Assembly (NCBI GenBank): GCA_021739645.1
Contig: JAIPBL010000051.1
Span: 1 to 45,258 of the forward strand
Direction: 5' to 3'
Source: Saprospiraceae bacterium
GTDB taxonomy: Bacteria > Bacteroidota > Bacteroidia > Chitinophagales > Saprospiraceae
DNA length: 45,258 bases
Below, piece after piece: positions 24,602-32,985 of the stretch. Position 1 is the first letter of the stretch; each line of letters starts with the position of its first letter. A model generated the notes under the pieces. That model was given only the letters and a program-made list of their open reading frames with translations, was not told the DNA's origin and did not search any database. Both the position numbers and the translations under genes were made by a program.

Positions 24602-26554
24602 TTAATGCTGCATCTGCCTTTCCCAAGCCACCAACCCTGCTGAACTGCCCATATGCCCCAACTTAAATCGCTGCATTCCCATTCCCGCCACCAATCCTTC
24701 AAACTTCCCCGCCACGCCCAAGTCATGCGTCAGCAAAAACACCTGCTGGGCCTGCTGGCCAAAATGCACGAGGTAGTTGAGCAGCGTCTCCGTCCGTTTT
24801 TCATCGAAATGGGAGACCGGGTCATCGAAGACGATGATTTTTTCGGAGAGTTGTGGGTCGAGTTCCAAGCTGGCGAGGAAGAACGACAGCGCAAAAGCGT
24901 TTTTGTCGCCCTCGCTGAGGGAGTATTTCACAGAGGGCTTGTCGGGGTCGTCCTTTTGTAGCACCTCTTTTCCCGCTATACAGAGGGCGAATTTCACCGA
25001 CGGTTCGGTGCTGCTGCCGATATAGTGGCTGGTCAGTTGGCGCAGCTCAAGGTAGGACGCAAAGGCTTGCAGGTAGCGGTTGATGGCAGCAAGGTATCGG
25101 TCGAAAACGGTGTTTTTGAACTGGTCGAGCTTGGCCTGTTTTTCGTTCTTGAGCCTCTTCAGTTTTTCGAGCGCCGCCTCGTAGGTCAGCAGGTTTTTGC
25201 ACCGTTCGGCCATGTCGGCATTGTCCTTTTTTTGCAGAGCGACGAGTCGGCGCATGTCCAATTCCAGTTGGGGCAGGTCAGGGCCATCGGCGGACTTCAT
25301 CAGCGAGATGCTTCCATTGTAAGCAATGATGGCCTCGTTGAACCCTTGGATGGCCTCGTTGATAGCCAGTGCGGCCGCCTCAAATGCCGTCAAAGGCGCT
25401 GCGTCTTGAGGTTGTGAAGGGTCGGCGGCCTTCTGCTCGAAACAGGTTTTCAGCCGTTCAAAATCCGCTGCCAAACGACCATGCTCGGCTTGCAGGGAAT
25501 GTAGTGCTGGCGGGTGTTCCAAGTAGTTTTTCCAAAAATCAACCAGTCCCAAATTTTGACTGATAGTGCGCTCGATTTCGAGCAAGCGGGCCTCTAAGTT
25601 GAAGCGGTTGAGCGCATCGTTCAGGCGGGAGATGTCGGCGATAAGGCGGTTGTAGCTTTCGTTGAAATATTGGCGGTAGGCTTCCAGTATATCCACCGTG
25701 GCATCGAAGGGGCGCTGGCAAAACGGGCAGGTATCGTCGTGGATGGCCTGGTAGCCCTGTTTCAGCCAATCTTCTGCATGGCCGCCCATGTCGAGGCTGA
25801 CCTTGTGCGCATTGAATTTAGCGAGGTACTGCTCCGAAATGCCGCCCGTGCTTTGCGCCAGCACTTCGCTCGCCCCGACGGTGAAGCCTTCCGTTTGCAG
25901 CATTGGTATTTCCGACAAAAAAGCTTTTTGCAAAATATCCTGGAAGCTTCGGGCGGTCGTGATTTCGTGCGCCTTTTCGGCGATTTTGGCCTCGATGTCC
26001 CGCTCCGGGGGCATTTCTGCAAAAGGTATAGCCAAGTAAACGCCATCAATCGCCGCCTCGATGTCCCGTGCTGTTTCACGGGTCATCTTGTTGCCTTTCA
26101 TGATGCGCTCCTTGATGGCCTGTATCTCCGATTTCAACTGAACGCCCTGTTGCCCCAGTATCACTTCAAAAAGGTTCTTCTTGTGCGAGTTCTGTATTTC
26201 CAGCCCGGTATAGACATTGTCATTGATGAAATGCACGTCGAACACCTCGATGCCGGGCAGGTGTTGGTCCCATTTGCCGTTGGAATACGTGCATTGGGGC
26301 GGTACAAGGCCCTCTACCACCACCTCGATTTCTTGCGGTACGCTGCGGTCGAAGGAGCGTTTTTTCAACAACAGCCCGTCCTCGCCCCGCAGGGAGCGGA
26401 ACAGCAGGGAGAGCGTCGTTTTGCCGCTCCCATTTTCTCCGTAAACCAAGTTGAAATGGCCGAAATCCACGGGCTGCTCCACTGCTGGGAGCGCCGATGG
26501 TCTGTATTGGAGGAACTTCCCCGTTCCCGTTATTTTGGAGAAATGTTTCAGCAT
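24602..26554 (-). CDS. RloC/PrrC-like AAA ATPase lacking a nuclease tail
   Basis: This 650-residue cytoplasmic ATPase is of the SMC/Rad50-like AAA_13 type. Walker A is GENGSGKTT (39-47). A long coiled coil carries a zinc-hook-like CPFC (Cys276, Cys279). The ABC signature is LSEGDKNAF (546-554), Walker B is KIIVFDDP (572-579) and the switch histidine is in FLLTHD (606-611). This order matches RloC, the phage-defence anticodon nuclease, whose ribonuclease domain follows the ATPase. Here only 39 residues follow the histidine motif, so the nuclease domain is absent or lost, and only 89 bp separate the stop from the next gene. It stands alone with no nuclease partner next to it. A DNA-damage or defence sensor role is possible but not shown. 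Confidence 0.8.
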   Translation of the reverse strand: MLKHFSKITGTGKFLQYRPSALPAVEQPVDFGHFNLVYGENGSGKTTLSLLFRSLRGEDGLLLKKRSFDRSVPQEIEVVVEGLVPPQCTYSNGKWDQHLPGIEVFDVHFINDNVYTGLEIQNSHKKNLFEVILGQQGVQLKSEIQAIKERIMKGNKMTRETARDIEAAIDGVYLAIPFAEMPPERDIEAKIAEKAHEITTARSFQDILQKAFLSEIPMLQTEGFTVGASEVLAQSTGGISEQYLAKFNAHKVSLDMGGHAEDWLKQGYQAIHDDTCPFCQRPFDATVDILEAYRQYFNESYNRLIADISRLNDALNRFNLEARLLEIERTISQNLGLVDFWKNYLEHPPALHSLQAEHGRLAADFERLKTCFEQKAADPSQPQDAAPLTAFEAAALAINEAIQGFNEAIIAYNGSISLMKSADGPDLPQLELDMRRLVALQKKDNADMAERCKNLLTYEAALEKLKRLKNEKQAKLDQFKNTVFDRYLAAINRYLQAFASYLELRQLTSHYIGSSTEPSVKFALCIAGKEVLQKDDPDKPSVKYSLSEGDKNAFALSFFLASLELDPQLSEKIIVFDDPVSHFDEKRTETLLNYLVHFGQQAQQVFLLTHDLGVAGKFEGLVAGMGMQRFKLGHMGSSAGLVAWERQMQH

Positions 26555-26706
26555 AGCATGTCGGTGGTTAAACTGCGATAAAGGTAGGGAAATAGTCTAA
26601 ATTGGCCAGTTTATCCCTGCTTTTTCAAGCCCTACAGCCTCAGCCCCAATCGCCCTAACCCTAAAAAGCAACAAATAAACCTACCTTCACCCAAAATCTA
26701 CCAGCC

Positions 26707-27318
26707 ATGAAACAATTCGCCACCCTCGCCCTTTTGTGGGCCATCGCAACGACCCTTATTGCCCAGAAGCCCGCCCCGCTTTGGACGGAGGCTGACCGCC
26801 AATATTTGCTGACCAACTTGGAACGCACCAAGCAGGAAATCATCCAAGAAACGCAAGACCTCACACTCGCTCAATGGGCCTTCAAGGAAGCGCCTGACAA
26901 ATGGAACATCGGGCAGGTGCTGGAGCATCTGGGGCTGTACGAGCGCATCTTCGCACAAGAGGCAGACATCATGCTCAGCACCGTCCCCGAACCCGGCCTC
27001 GACAGCCTCGCCCGCCCCGACAGCACTTACGTTGGCTGGATGAACGACCCCAGCCCGCACCAAGCTTGGTGGAACGCCGAGCCGCTTGGCCTGATGCTCG
27101 GCAATGACAACCTCACGTTCTACCTGTTCGGAAGGGACAATATCATCAAATTCATTCAGGAAAACACTTATGACCTCAAGGCGCATTACACCTTCCGCTG
27201 GGGCGACGAGCGCCGCCGCAGCATCCACGCACTGATGGTGGTGCATTGGGCGCACACGGACAGGCACCTCAAGCAGATTCGGCGGATTAAGGGGAATGCA
27301 AATTGGCCGAAACCGTAA
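26707..27318 (+). CDS. Exported DinB-like protein
   Basis: This is a 203-residue protein with a signal peptide ending IAQ (residue 20). The remainder is a DinB/YfiT-like four-helix bundle: WTEADRQYLLTNLERTKQEI, then WNIGQVLEHLGLYERIF with the first metal His, and HALMVVHWAHTDRHLKQI with the C-terminal His pair. DinB-like bundles bind divalent metal and act as thiol transferases or unknown enzymes; periplasmic versions are common in Bacteroidota. The three-His layout appears complete. Upstream, CCTACCTTCAC (26682-26692) recurs before the gene at 19639 (19609-19619) and may be a promoter element. Downstream lies the nested palindrome. Confidence 0.8.
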   Translation: MKQFATLALLWAIATTLIAQKPAPLWTEADRQYLLTNLERTKQEIIQETQDLTLAQWAFKEAPDKWNIGQVLEHLGLYERIFAQEADIMLSTVPEPGLDSLARPDSTYVGWMNDPSPHQAWWNAEPLGLMLGNDNLTFYLFGRDNIIKFIQENTYDLKAHYTFRWGDERRRSIHALMVVHWAHTDRHLKQIRRIKGNANWPKP

Positions 27319-27332
27319 GGAACTGCTTATTC

Positions 27333-27539
27333 AACGTGAGTTATGGCAATAAAAAGCTGATAACCAATGCCTTAGCCGCAGAGCGGCGGCAATATTTGTA
27401 GCAATTTTTCGGAGGTTGTCGTTCAGCCCCAGCGGGGCGATGATTGGTTGCCGCCCCGCTGGGGCTGAATTCCTTTATTCATTATGTTCTACAAACATTC
27501 TCGCCGCTCTGCGGCTCTTCAAATGCCATAATTCACGTT
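27333..27539. repeat. Nested palindromic element (REP/MITE-like)
   Basis: At least four concentric inverted repeats share one centre. Outer: 27333-27348 with 27524-27539 (15 of 16 bases). Second: GCCGCAGAGCGGCG 27375-27388 with 27502-27515 (perfect). Third: TTTGTAG 27395-27401 with CTACAAA 27489-27495. Inner: 18 bases, 27422-27439 with 27452-27469 (perfect), loop 12. The inner and second arms are themselves self-complementary. The element fills the space between two convergent genes, and its right end overlaps the stop codon of the MOSC gene. It probably also ends transcription from both sides. Confidence 0.85.
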
Positions 27540-28269
27540 ATTCAAGTATCAATTTCACCTCCTGCCCCACCCGCAGCTCCCCCGTCCTTACCACCGTCCC
27601 ATAGGCTCCAGCATTGTTCTGGTTCATGCGCACGACTGCCTTCATGATTTGCGGGTCTTGTTTGGCAGTTTCCGGGTCGAGGTTAATCATCATACATCGC
27701 AGGTCACGCATTGTCACCTGAACCATTGGGCCCGTTTCTTCGTCGCCGAACACTAACTTTCCACCTACCCAGCTATCCTCCAAGAATGGCTCTGTTGCCG
27801 CTGATTCGATGACGATATTTGCTCGGAATCGCCGGGTATCGAGGGCCTGATTTGCCGCTTGGCAAATGGCAGCAACCGTCGCCATGTTGATGACCGACAC
27901 GCTGGCTTCATCGAAAATTCCGTGCTTGAGTTTCATCAATTCGACGGCACTCCCGAACTTTTCCGAGATGAGGTTTTTCAGTTCGGCGCTCCCGATTTCA
28001 AGGAAGCTTCCATCCGGTGTGCGGACATGCGTCGGCAATGGCTCTTCAGCCTTTTCATCAAAATTTGTCGGTTCGAACAAAAGCAATTCGGGAAGCCGAC
28101 TGGCTGAAAGCCAAGGGAAGCCGCTGTTGTCTTTGAGGCGGCGAAACGCAAAGCGGCGGTCTGCCTGCAAACCGTGCCAGCCAAGAAAGGCGGTTTCCAC
28201 AGGGACGCCCGCCATGGATTTGACGGGATATCGCACGAGTTCCTGAATTTTGCCGAGGTGAATGAGCAT
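27538..28269 (-). CDS. MOSC domain protein
   Basis: This 243-residue cytoplasmic protein has an N-terminal MOSC beta-barrel (KIQELVRYPVKSMAGVPVE, then GLQADRRFAFRR) followed by the MOSC domain proper. The latter has DTRRFRANIVIE, the conserved Cys in RDLRCMMINLDPET, and the terminal GAYGTVVRTGELRVGQEVKL. MOSC proteins bind sulfur or molybdenum cofactor; members of this two-domain group include mitochondrial amidoxime-reducing-component relatives. The Cys that would ligate Mo is present. The stop codon lies within the right arm of the palindromic element. Divergent from the amidohydrolase lipoprotein gene. Confidence 0.88.
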   Translation of the reverse strand: MLIHLGKIQELVRYPVKSMAGVPVETAFLGWHGLQADRRFAFRRLKDNSGFPWLSASRLPELLLFEPTNFDEKAEEPLPTHVRTPDGSFLEIGSAELKNLISEKFGSAVELMKLKHGIFDEASVSVINMATVAAICQAANQALDTRRFRANIVIESAATEPFLEDSWVGGKLVFGDEETGPMVQVTMRDLRCMMINLDPETAKQDPQIMKAVVRMNQNNAGAYGTVVRTGELRVGQEVKLILE

Positions 28270-28418
28270 AGCTATTTTATGTGGTGGTGAAAGCTGCCAA
28301 ATTACTAAATTTCATAAATGTCCAATAGATGTTCTACTTGTCACCGGTAGCTGCTGGGGTATTCCATCCGTTAGTTTATGTTTCGAAAACTCCGTTCCTT
28401 GCACAAAAAATCGAAATT

Positions 28419-30077
28419 ATGAAAATCCTCCTCCCAATCCTATTGTGCTTCGCAATGCTCTCCTGCACTCACAAGGACGCCCCCGACACCATCTACACCA
28501 ACGCCCATATCTGGACGGGCGACAAAGCGCAACCCGCCGCCGAGGCCCTCGCCATCAAAGACGGCATCATCACCGCCATCGGCTCGCAGGGGGAGGTGGG
28601 TAAATTGGCGGGCGACGCCACGCAAATCGTTGATTTACAGGGCGCTTTCGTCACGCCTGCCTTCACCGACAACCATACCCATTTCCTGCAAGGCGGCGCA
28701 CAGCTTGCTTCTATCAACCTCCGAGTGGCCAAAACACAGGCAGAGTTTATCCAAATCATGAAAAGCTACGCTACGTCGTTTGCAGAAGGCGGCTGGATAA
28801 GCGGCGGCGACTGGGACCACGAGGCTTGGGGCGGTGAATTGCCCCGCCGCCAATGGATTGACAGCGTGACTGCCAACGTCCCCGTCTTCGTGAGCCGACT
28901 GGACGGGCACATGGCGCTGGCCAATTCCAAGACCCTCGCCCTCGCCAAAATTGACCGCTCCACGCCCGACCCTGTGGGCGGCACCATCGTGCGGGACGAA
29001 AAAACGGGCGAACCGACTGGCGTCCTGAAAGACGAAGCCATGAACCTCGTGTTCAACGTCATGCCCGAACCTTCGCCCGCTGAGTTTGACAAAATGTTCG
29101 AGCGGGCGCAGGCGCATGCCCTCTCGGTCGGTGTTGGACAGGTACACGACATGGGCAGCTTTGGCGGCTGGAACGACCTCGACACCTACCGCCGAGCCGA
29201 GGCTGCTGGCAAGCTCCAAATGCGCATCTACTCCTTCGTGCCGCTTTCCACTTGGAAGCGGTTGAGTGATTTTGTTCAAATGAACGGGCGGGGTGATGAC
29301 CACCTCCGTTGGGGCGGCCTCAAAGGCTTCGTGGATGGCTCGCTCGGCAGTACCACCGCCTGGTTTTACAAACCATACAATGACGAACCCAATACCGCTG
29401 GACTGACCGTGACCGATACTTTGGACTTGCAGAAATGGCTTCTCGCTGCCGATTCCGCTGGCCTGCACATCGCCGTCCATGCCATCGGCGACCGAGCAAA
29501 CGATTGGCTGCTCAACGTTTACCAACGGGCGGAAAAGCAGAACGGCAGCCGTGACCGGCGCTTCCGCATCGAACATGCGCAGCACCTGAGCCGCAGCGCC
29601 ATCGCCCGTTTTGCGGAGCAAAAAGTCATTCCCTCCATGCAGCCCTACCACTGCGCCGACGATGGGCGATGGGCACAAAAACGCATCGGCCCGGAGCGCA
29701 TCCTGACCACCTACGCCTTCCGCTCCCTGCTCGATGCGGGTGCGCCGCTCACTTTCGGCTCCGACTGGACGGTGGCGCCGCTCTCGCCGCTCGATGGCAT
29801 TTGGGCTGCCGTCACCCGGCAAACGCTGGATGGGGCAAACCCCGGCGGCTGGGTGCCGCAGGAGAAAATAACGGTGGAAGAGGCTTTGCGCTGCTACACA
29901 GTAGGCAATGCTTACGCTGGTTTTTTTGAAAAAAAGTCAGGAGAATTGGTGGTGGGTAAGTTGGCGGACTTTACCGTACTGGCAGAAAACTTGCTCGAAA
30001 TTGCACCCGACAAAATCAAGGATGTGAAGGTACTGCGCACGGTGGTGGGCGGGCTAGAATTGTTTAATGGGGAGTGA
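28419..30077 (+). CDS. YtcJ-like amidohydrolase lipoprotein
   Basis: This is a 552-residue protein. The ATG at 28419 is chosen because it begins a lipoprotein signal (MKILLPILLCFAMLSC, Cys16); an ATG at 28329 would bury it. The rest matches the YtcJ/amidohydrolase_3 family: YTNAHIWTGD, the metal H-x-H in FTDNHTHFLQGG, WISGGDWDHEAWGG, LKGFVDGSLGSTTAWF, HAIGDRAND, RIEHAQHL and FGSDWTVAPLSPL. The metal-binding set looks complete, so it should hydrolyse an amide or ester in the periplasm. The substrate is unknown. Convergent with the Asp-box gene across a strong hairpin. Confidence 0.88.
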   Translation: MKILLPILLCFAMLSCTHKDAPDTIYTNAHIWTGDKAQPAAEALAIKDGIITAIGSQGEVGKLAGDATQIVDLQGAFVTPAFTDNHTHFLQGGAQLASINLRVAKTQAEFIQIMKSYATSFAEGGWISGGDWDHEAWGGELPRRQWIDSVTANVPVFVSRLDGHMALANSKTLALAKIDRSTPDPVGGTIVRDEKTGEPTGVLKDEAMNLVFNVMPEPSPAEFDKMFERAQAHALSVGVGQVHDMGSFGGWNDLDTYRRAEAAGKLQMRIYSFVPLSTWKRLSDFVQMNGRGDDHLRWGGLKGFVDGSLGSTTAWFYKPYNDEPNTAGLTVTDTLDLQKWLLAADSAGLHIAVHAIGDRANDWLLNVYQRAEKQNGSRDRRFRIEHAQHLSRSAIARFAEQKVIPSMQPYHCADDGRWAQKRIGPERILTTYAFRSLLDAGAPLTFGSDWTVAPLSPLDGIWAAVTRQTLDGANPGGWVPQEKITVEEALRCYTVGNAYAGFFEKKSGELVVGKLADFTVLAENLLEIAPDKIKDVKVLRTVVGGLELFNGE

Positions 30078-30147
30078 TGCTCGGGAACATGTGCCCGTAT
30101 TTATATGAGACCCAGTCGGAGATAAGTTTGGGTTGTTGTATGGAGTG

Positions 30148-30194
30148 ATAATCTCACAAGAGTAGGGCGATTTACCATGCCCTTGTGAGATTAT
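30148..30194. terminator. Bidirectional terminator hairpin
   Basis: ATAATCTCACAAG (30148-30160) is perfectly complementary to CTTGTGAGATTAT (30182-30194). An inner GGGC/GCCC pair shortens the loop. It lies between the convergent stops at 30077 and 30207. Confidence 0.85.
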
Positions 30195-30206
30195 TTTGCA
30201 ATTCTT

Positions 30207-32375
30207 TTATTCTGACGTTATATTAACCCATTTGGCAGATAACACCCCTCTTTTGCTTTTCCAAGTGATGAAATAAAATCCAGCGGCCAACCCCTCCAAC
30301 TCCAAGCTGATACTTTCGCCTAAAGCCTTTTCACGGCGTAATAGCATGCCTTGTGAATTCATAATCAATATCTCTGCTTCTTCGTCAGGAGACCAGTCTG
30401 GCTTTACTATGTTTACTTCACCATTAGCCGATGGGTTGGGAAATACCATAAGTGCCAATTTATTAAAAGAATTGCCTTCCTCTAAAGCCTGGGAAAAGGT
30501 CGGTCCAGTAGTTCGATAGATGCCAACACCGATAGGTGCAATAAAGATGTATTGGTTTGGGGTAATGGTTAGGCGGCGGACATAGTTCAGGTTATAGTTT
30601 GGGTCTTGAAAATTAAGATGCCAGGAATGCCCTCCGTCATCCGATATATAAAGCCCAAAATCATCTACCTGAACAAAAATTTGTCCAGCCAAATTGACGA
30701 ACATTTCACCCATTAACCAATAAGGCTTGCCATTAATGCATTCCCAACTTGTTCCTGCATCATGAGAAACACAATAAGATGAGTCAACAAAACTATTTAG
30801 CATGGTGTGAATATTGCCATCGGCATCAACGGTTGTTCCTGTCAGGTTATTGATATTTGAAATAGAAATCCAGCGGATATGATTGTTGGTAGGATTGTAC
30901 CATAAATTAGAATTCAATATCCAAGCTGTATCCGAGACATAGAAAGACTGGAGCACGTTGATGGATTGACCAATCGTGTCAAAGGTTGGAGCGAATAATG
31001 TCCATGTTTCGCCATTGTCATCAGAACGAAAACTTTCAATTGCACCTGCCAACAAATCGCCATCGGGAAGTCTTACTATCGTTCGTACCCCATCAGAAAC
31101 TGGTGGAAGATGCAAATCCGAAGGGGTGATGTCAGTCACGATGCCTGTTTGCGGTTCTATTTTCAGAAGCTGTTTTCCGTCTGCCAATACGACGTTACCT
31201 TGGTCATCAAGGCAAAATTGCGAAGTATGTCTCCCGAGCCACCTGGAATAGATGGGTTGTTGAAAAAAATGAGTCCAAGTAATTCCTCCGTCCAAAGTTC
31301 GAAACATTCCCGCTGTCGTGCAGACGTAAAGTTGATTCTCGTCAAGTGCCTTCATATCAAGGACGGGCGGTGCTTGAATTCCTTGGCTTTGAAAGGTCCA
31401 GTTATCCAATGTATCATCATCTGCTTTAAAAAGCGATCCATAAAAATCACCCCAAATACTGCCATCAGGCATTTGCCAGAGGTATTTCAATGGGTCACCA
31501 ATGCCGCCAGGACCACCTCTCGTCCAAGTATTTCCATCGTCGTCCGAATAGAATCGCCATGAATTTTTGGTAGTTATCCAAACCCTTCCCGATGATTGCT
31601 GAAGAATGGATTGCGCATGAAGGAATGCGATACCAGGCTGGCTAAATTTAGTCCAGTTAACTCCTTGGTCGTCAGAATAATAAATGCCTTGCATATCGTC
31701 GTCGCCCATTATCAACCTTCCAGAAATAGTTTGGAATAAGAACCCATCAAAAAAAATATCTGGTATTTCACCGACCAGTTGCCAGGACAAGCCATCGTCG
31801 GTAGAACGGTAAACGTCACTCCAATAATCAGTGCCAACTGGTTTAAATGAAAATGCATAAGCCGAACCACCAGAAACGGTAAAAAGGTAGTTGGGTTCAC
31901 CTGTGGGTAAAGAAACATTTTGCCAAGTGGCGCCTTGGTCTATTGAGCGGCTGATACCAAGATTTTCAGTCGCTAATAATGATCCAACAGCAGTGATTTG
32001 GATGCGGCTAGTTGATATTAACCATGCGCCATTATGAGCCAGCGCCCAAGTGGTTCCTAGGTCATTTGATAGAAAAAGGTTGGCGCCTTGCAACCCATAG
32101 ATAGTGCCGTCAGGTGCTATACGAAGGTCGTTTAGCGTTTTATTCATTTTTTGCCAAGATACCCCAGCATTCTGTGAGCTATAGAATTCGGCCCCGTTGA
32201 CATCGAAATTGTTGGGAGAAATGGCGTACAAATTGCCAACTTGGTCGCCGAAAAGTTCTGTCAGAATAATCGAACCTTCAGGTGAGCTAGCCAAAGGTTG
32301 AAAATCGATGGATTGTGCTTGAAGGAAGCAGAAAGAGAACTGCACAGTACATAGTATTAGGAAAGAGTTCTTCAT
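30207..32375 (-). CDS. T9SS-secreted Asp-box (sialidase/sortilin-like propeller) protein
   Basis: This is a 722-residue protein starting at ATG 32375 (signal peptide MKNSFLILCTVQFSFCFLQA); an upstream in-frame ATG at 32426 would place 17 residues before the signal. About ten S-x-D-x-G-x-x-W Asp-box motifs occur (for example SNDLGTTW, STDDGLSW, SDDDGNTW, SDDGGHSW), which mark beta-propeller blades of BNR/sortilin-like proteins. No sialidase arginine triad is recognisable, so binding is likelier than catalysis. The last 80 residues (ALMVFPNPSANGEVNI to SAKWVNITSE) are a T9SS sorting domain. A TAnnTTTG box lies about 70 bp upstream. Confidence 0.87.
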   Translation of the reverse strand: MKNSFLILCTVQFSFCFLQAQSIDFQPLASSPEGSIILTELFGDQVGNLYAISPNNFDVNGAEFYSSQNAGVSWQKMNKTLNDLRIAPDGTIYGLQGANLFLSNDLGTTWALAHNGAWLISTSRIQITAVGSLLATENLGISRSIDQGATWQNVSLPTGEPNYLFTVSGGSAYAFSFKPVGTDYWSDVYRSTDDGLSWQLVGEIPDIFFDGFLFQTISGRLIMGDDDMQGIYYSDDQGVNWTKFSQPGIAFLHAQSILQQSSGRVWITTKNSWRFYSDDDGNTWTRGGPGGIGDPLKYLWQMPDGSIWGDFYGSLFKADDDTLDNWTFQSQGIQAPPVLDMKALDENQLYVCTTAGMFRTLDGGITWTHFFQQPIYSRWLGRHTSQFCLDDQGNVVLADGKQLLKIEPQTGIVTDITPSDLHLPPVSDGVRTIVRLPDGDLLAGAIESFRSDDNGETWTLFAPTFDTIGQSINVLQSFYVSDTAWILNSNLWYNPTNNHIRWISISNINNLTGTTVDADGNIHTMLNSFVDSSYCVSHDAGTSWECINGKPYWLMGEMFVNLAGQIFVQVDDFGLYISDDGGHSWHLNFQDPNYNLNYVRRLTITPNQYIFIAPIGVGIYRTTGPTFSQALEEGNSFNKLALMVFPNPSANGEVNIVKPDWSPDEEAEILIMNSQGMLLRREKALGESISLELEGLAAGFYFITWKSKRGVLSAKWVNITSE

Positions 32376-32443
32376 GTTGTGAATATAATTTGATAAAGTA
32401 GGATGGGGGTGGAAAAGCTGATACACAAAATCCTGGAAAGGGT

Positions 32444-32451
32444 CAAATTTA
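32444..32451 (-). promoter_or_regulatory. Candidate -7 box (TAAATTTG)
   Basis: The minus strand reads TAAATTTG, matching the Bacteroidota -7 consensus TAnnTTTG, about 70 bp before the Asp-box gene start. No clear -33 TTG at the usual distance was found. Confidence 0.35.
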
Positions 32452-32560
32452 CCAATAAATAACCTTCTAGGTAACTAGATCGGTCTACCCTTTGGAAGTA
32501 TTCAGACTGACCCCAACCATTTTTCACCTCCCATCTGTCTTCCCAAAAAAATCACCAATC

Positions 32561-32935
32561 ATGAAATCACCAACCTACCTCGTTCTCCTCAGCCTTTTAT
32601 GCTTCGCAAGCGCCTGTCAAAAAGACGACCAGCCCAAGCAAATCCCTTGCACGGGCGACTGCCTCTTTACCGTGCAGGACGGCAACGGCACCATCGTCAA
32701 GATGACCTGCTTCAACCGCTTCGGCATCCTCACCGACGACCCGAACACGCCTGCCCTGGACACAATTTATGGGATTCCTGACCAAATGCCAGCACGGTTT
32801 GAAGAAGTAGGAAAGGCAGTCAGGTTTTCCGGTGCTTTCCGGGTCAATACACTCACGCCGCAATTCCCTGACCCATCCATTGGGTTGGATGATTTGTACC
32901 AAATGAAATTGGAGGAAATCAGCGAAAAGAACTGA
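32561..32935 (+). CDS. Small lipoprotein of unknown function
   Basis: This is a 124-residue protein. The ATG at 32561 begins a lipoprotein signal (MKSPTYLVLLSLLCFASAC, Cys19); an upstream ATG at 32492 would put 23 residues ahead of it. The mature part has two further Cys close together (IPCTGDCLF) and a third in KMTCFNRFG, then acidic and Pro-rich sequence ending LEEISEKN. I do not recognise a family. Two or more disulfides are possible. The gene is convergent with the M28 peptidase gene and separated from it by a strong hairpin. Confidence 0.75.
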   Translation: MKSPTYLVLLSLLCFASACQKDDQPKQIPCTGDCLFTVQDGNGTIVKMTCFNRFGILTDDPNTPALDTIYGIPDQMPARFEEVGKAVRFSGAFRVNTLTPQFPDPSIGLDDLYQMKLEEISEKN

Positions 32936-32940
32936 GATTT

Positions 32941-32975
32941 AAGTATCGGCGTCACTGCGAATGACGCCGATACTT
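32941..32975. terminator. Bidirectional terminator hairpin
   Basis: AAGTATCGGCGTCA (32941-32954) pairs perfectly with TGACGCCGATACTT (32962-32975) around a 7-base loop, in the 50-bp gap between convergent genes. The T-run is short. Confidence 0.85.
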
Positions 32976-32985
32976 TGACAAACCC

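Noticed and set aside
24602-24760. Hidden anticodon nuclease domain after the ATPase
   Set aside because: Only 39 codons follow the switch histidine and the remaining gap to the next gene is 89 bp, too short in any frame.
25670-26581. 303-codon plus-strand frame across the AAA ATPase gene
   Set aside because: Overlaps the Walker A and zinc-hook coding strand; no family features of its own.
28635-29822. 395-codon minus-strand frame inside the YtcJ-like gene
   Set aside because: Antisense shadow of a GC-rich gene with intact metal motifs on the plus strand.
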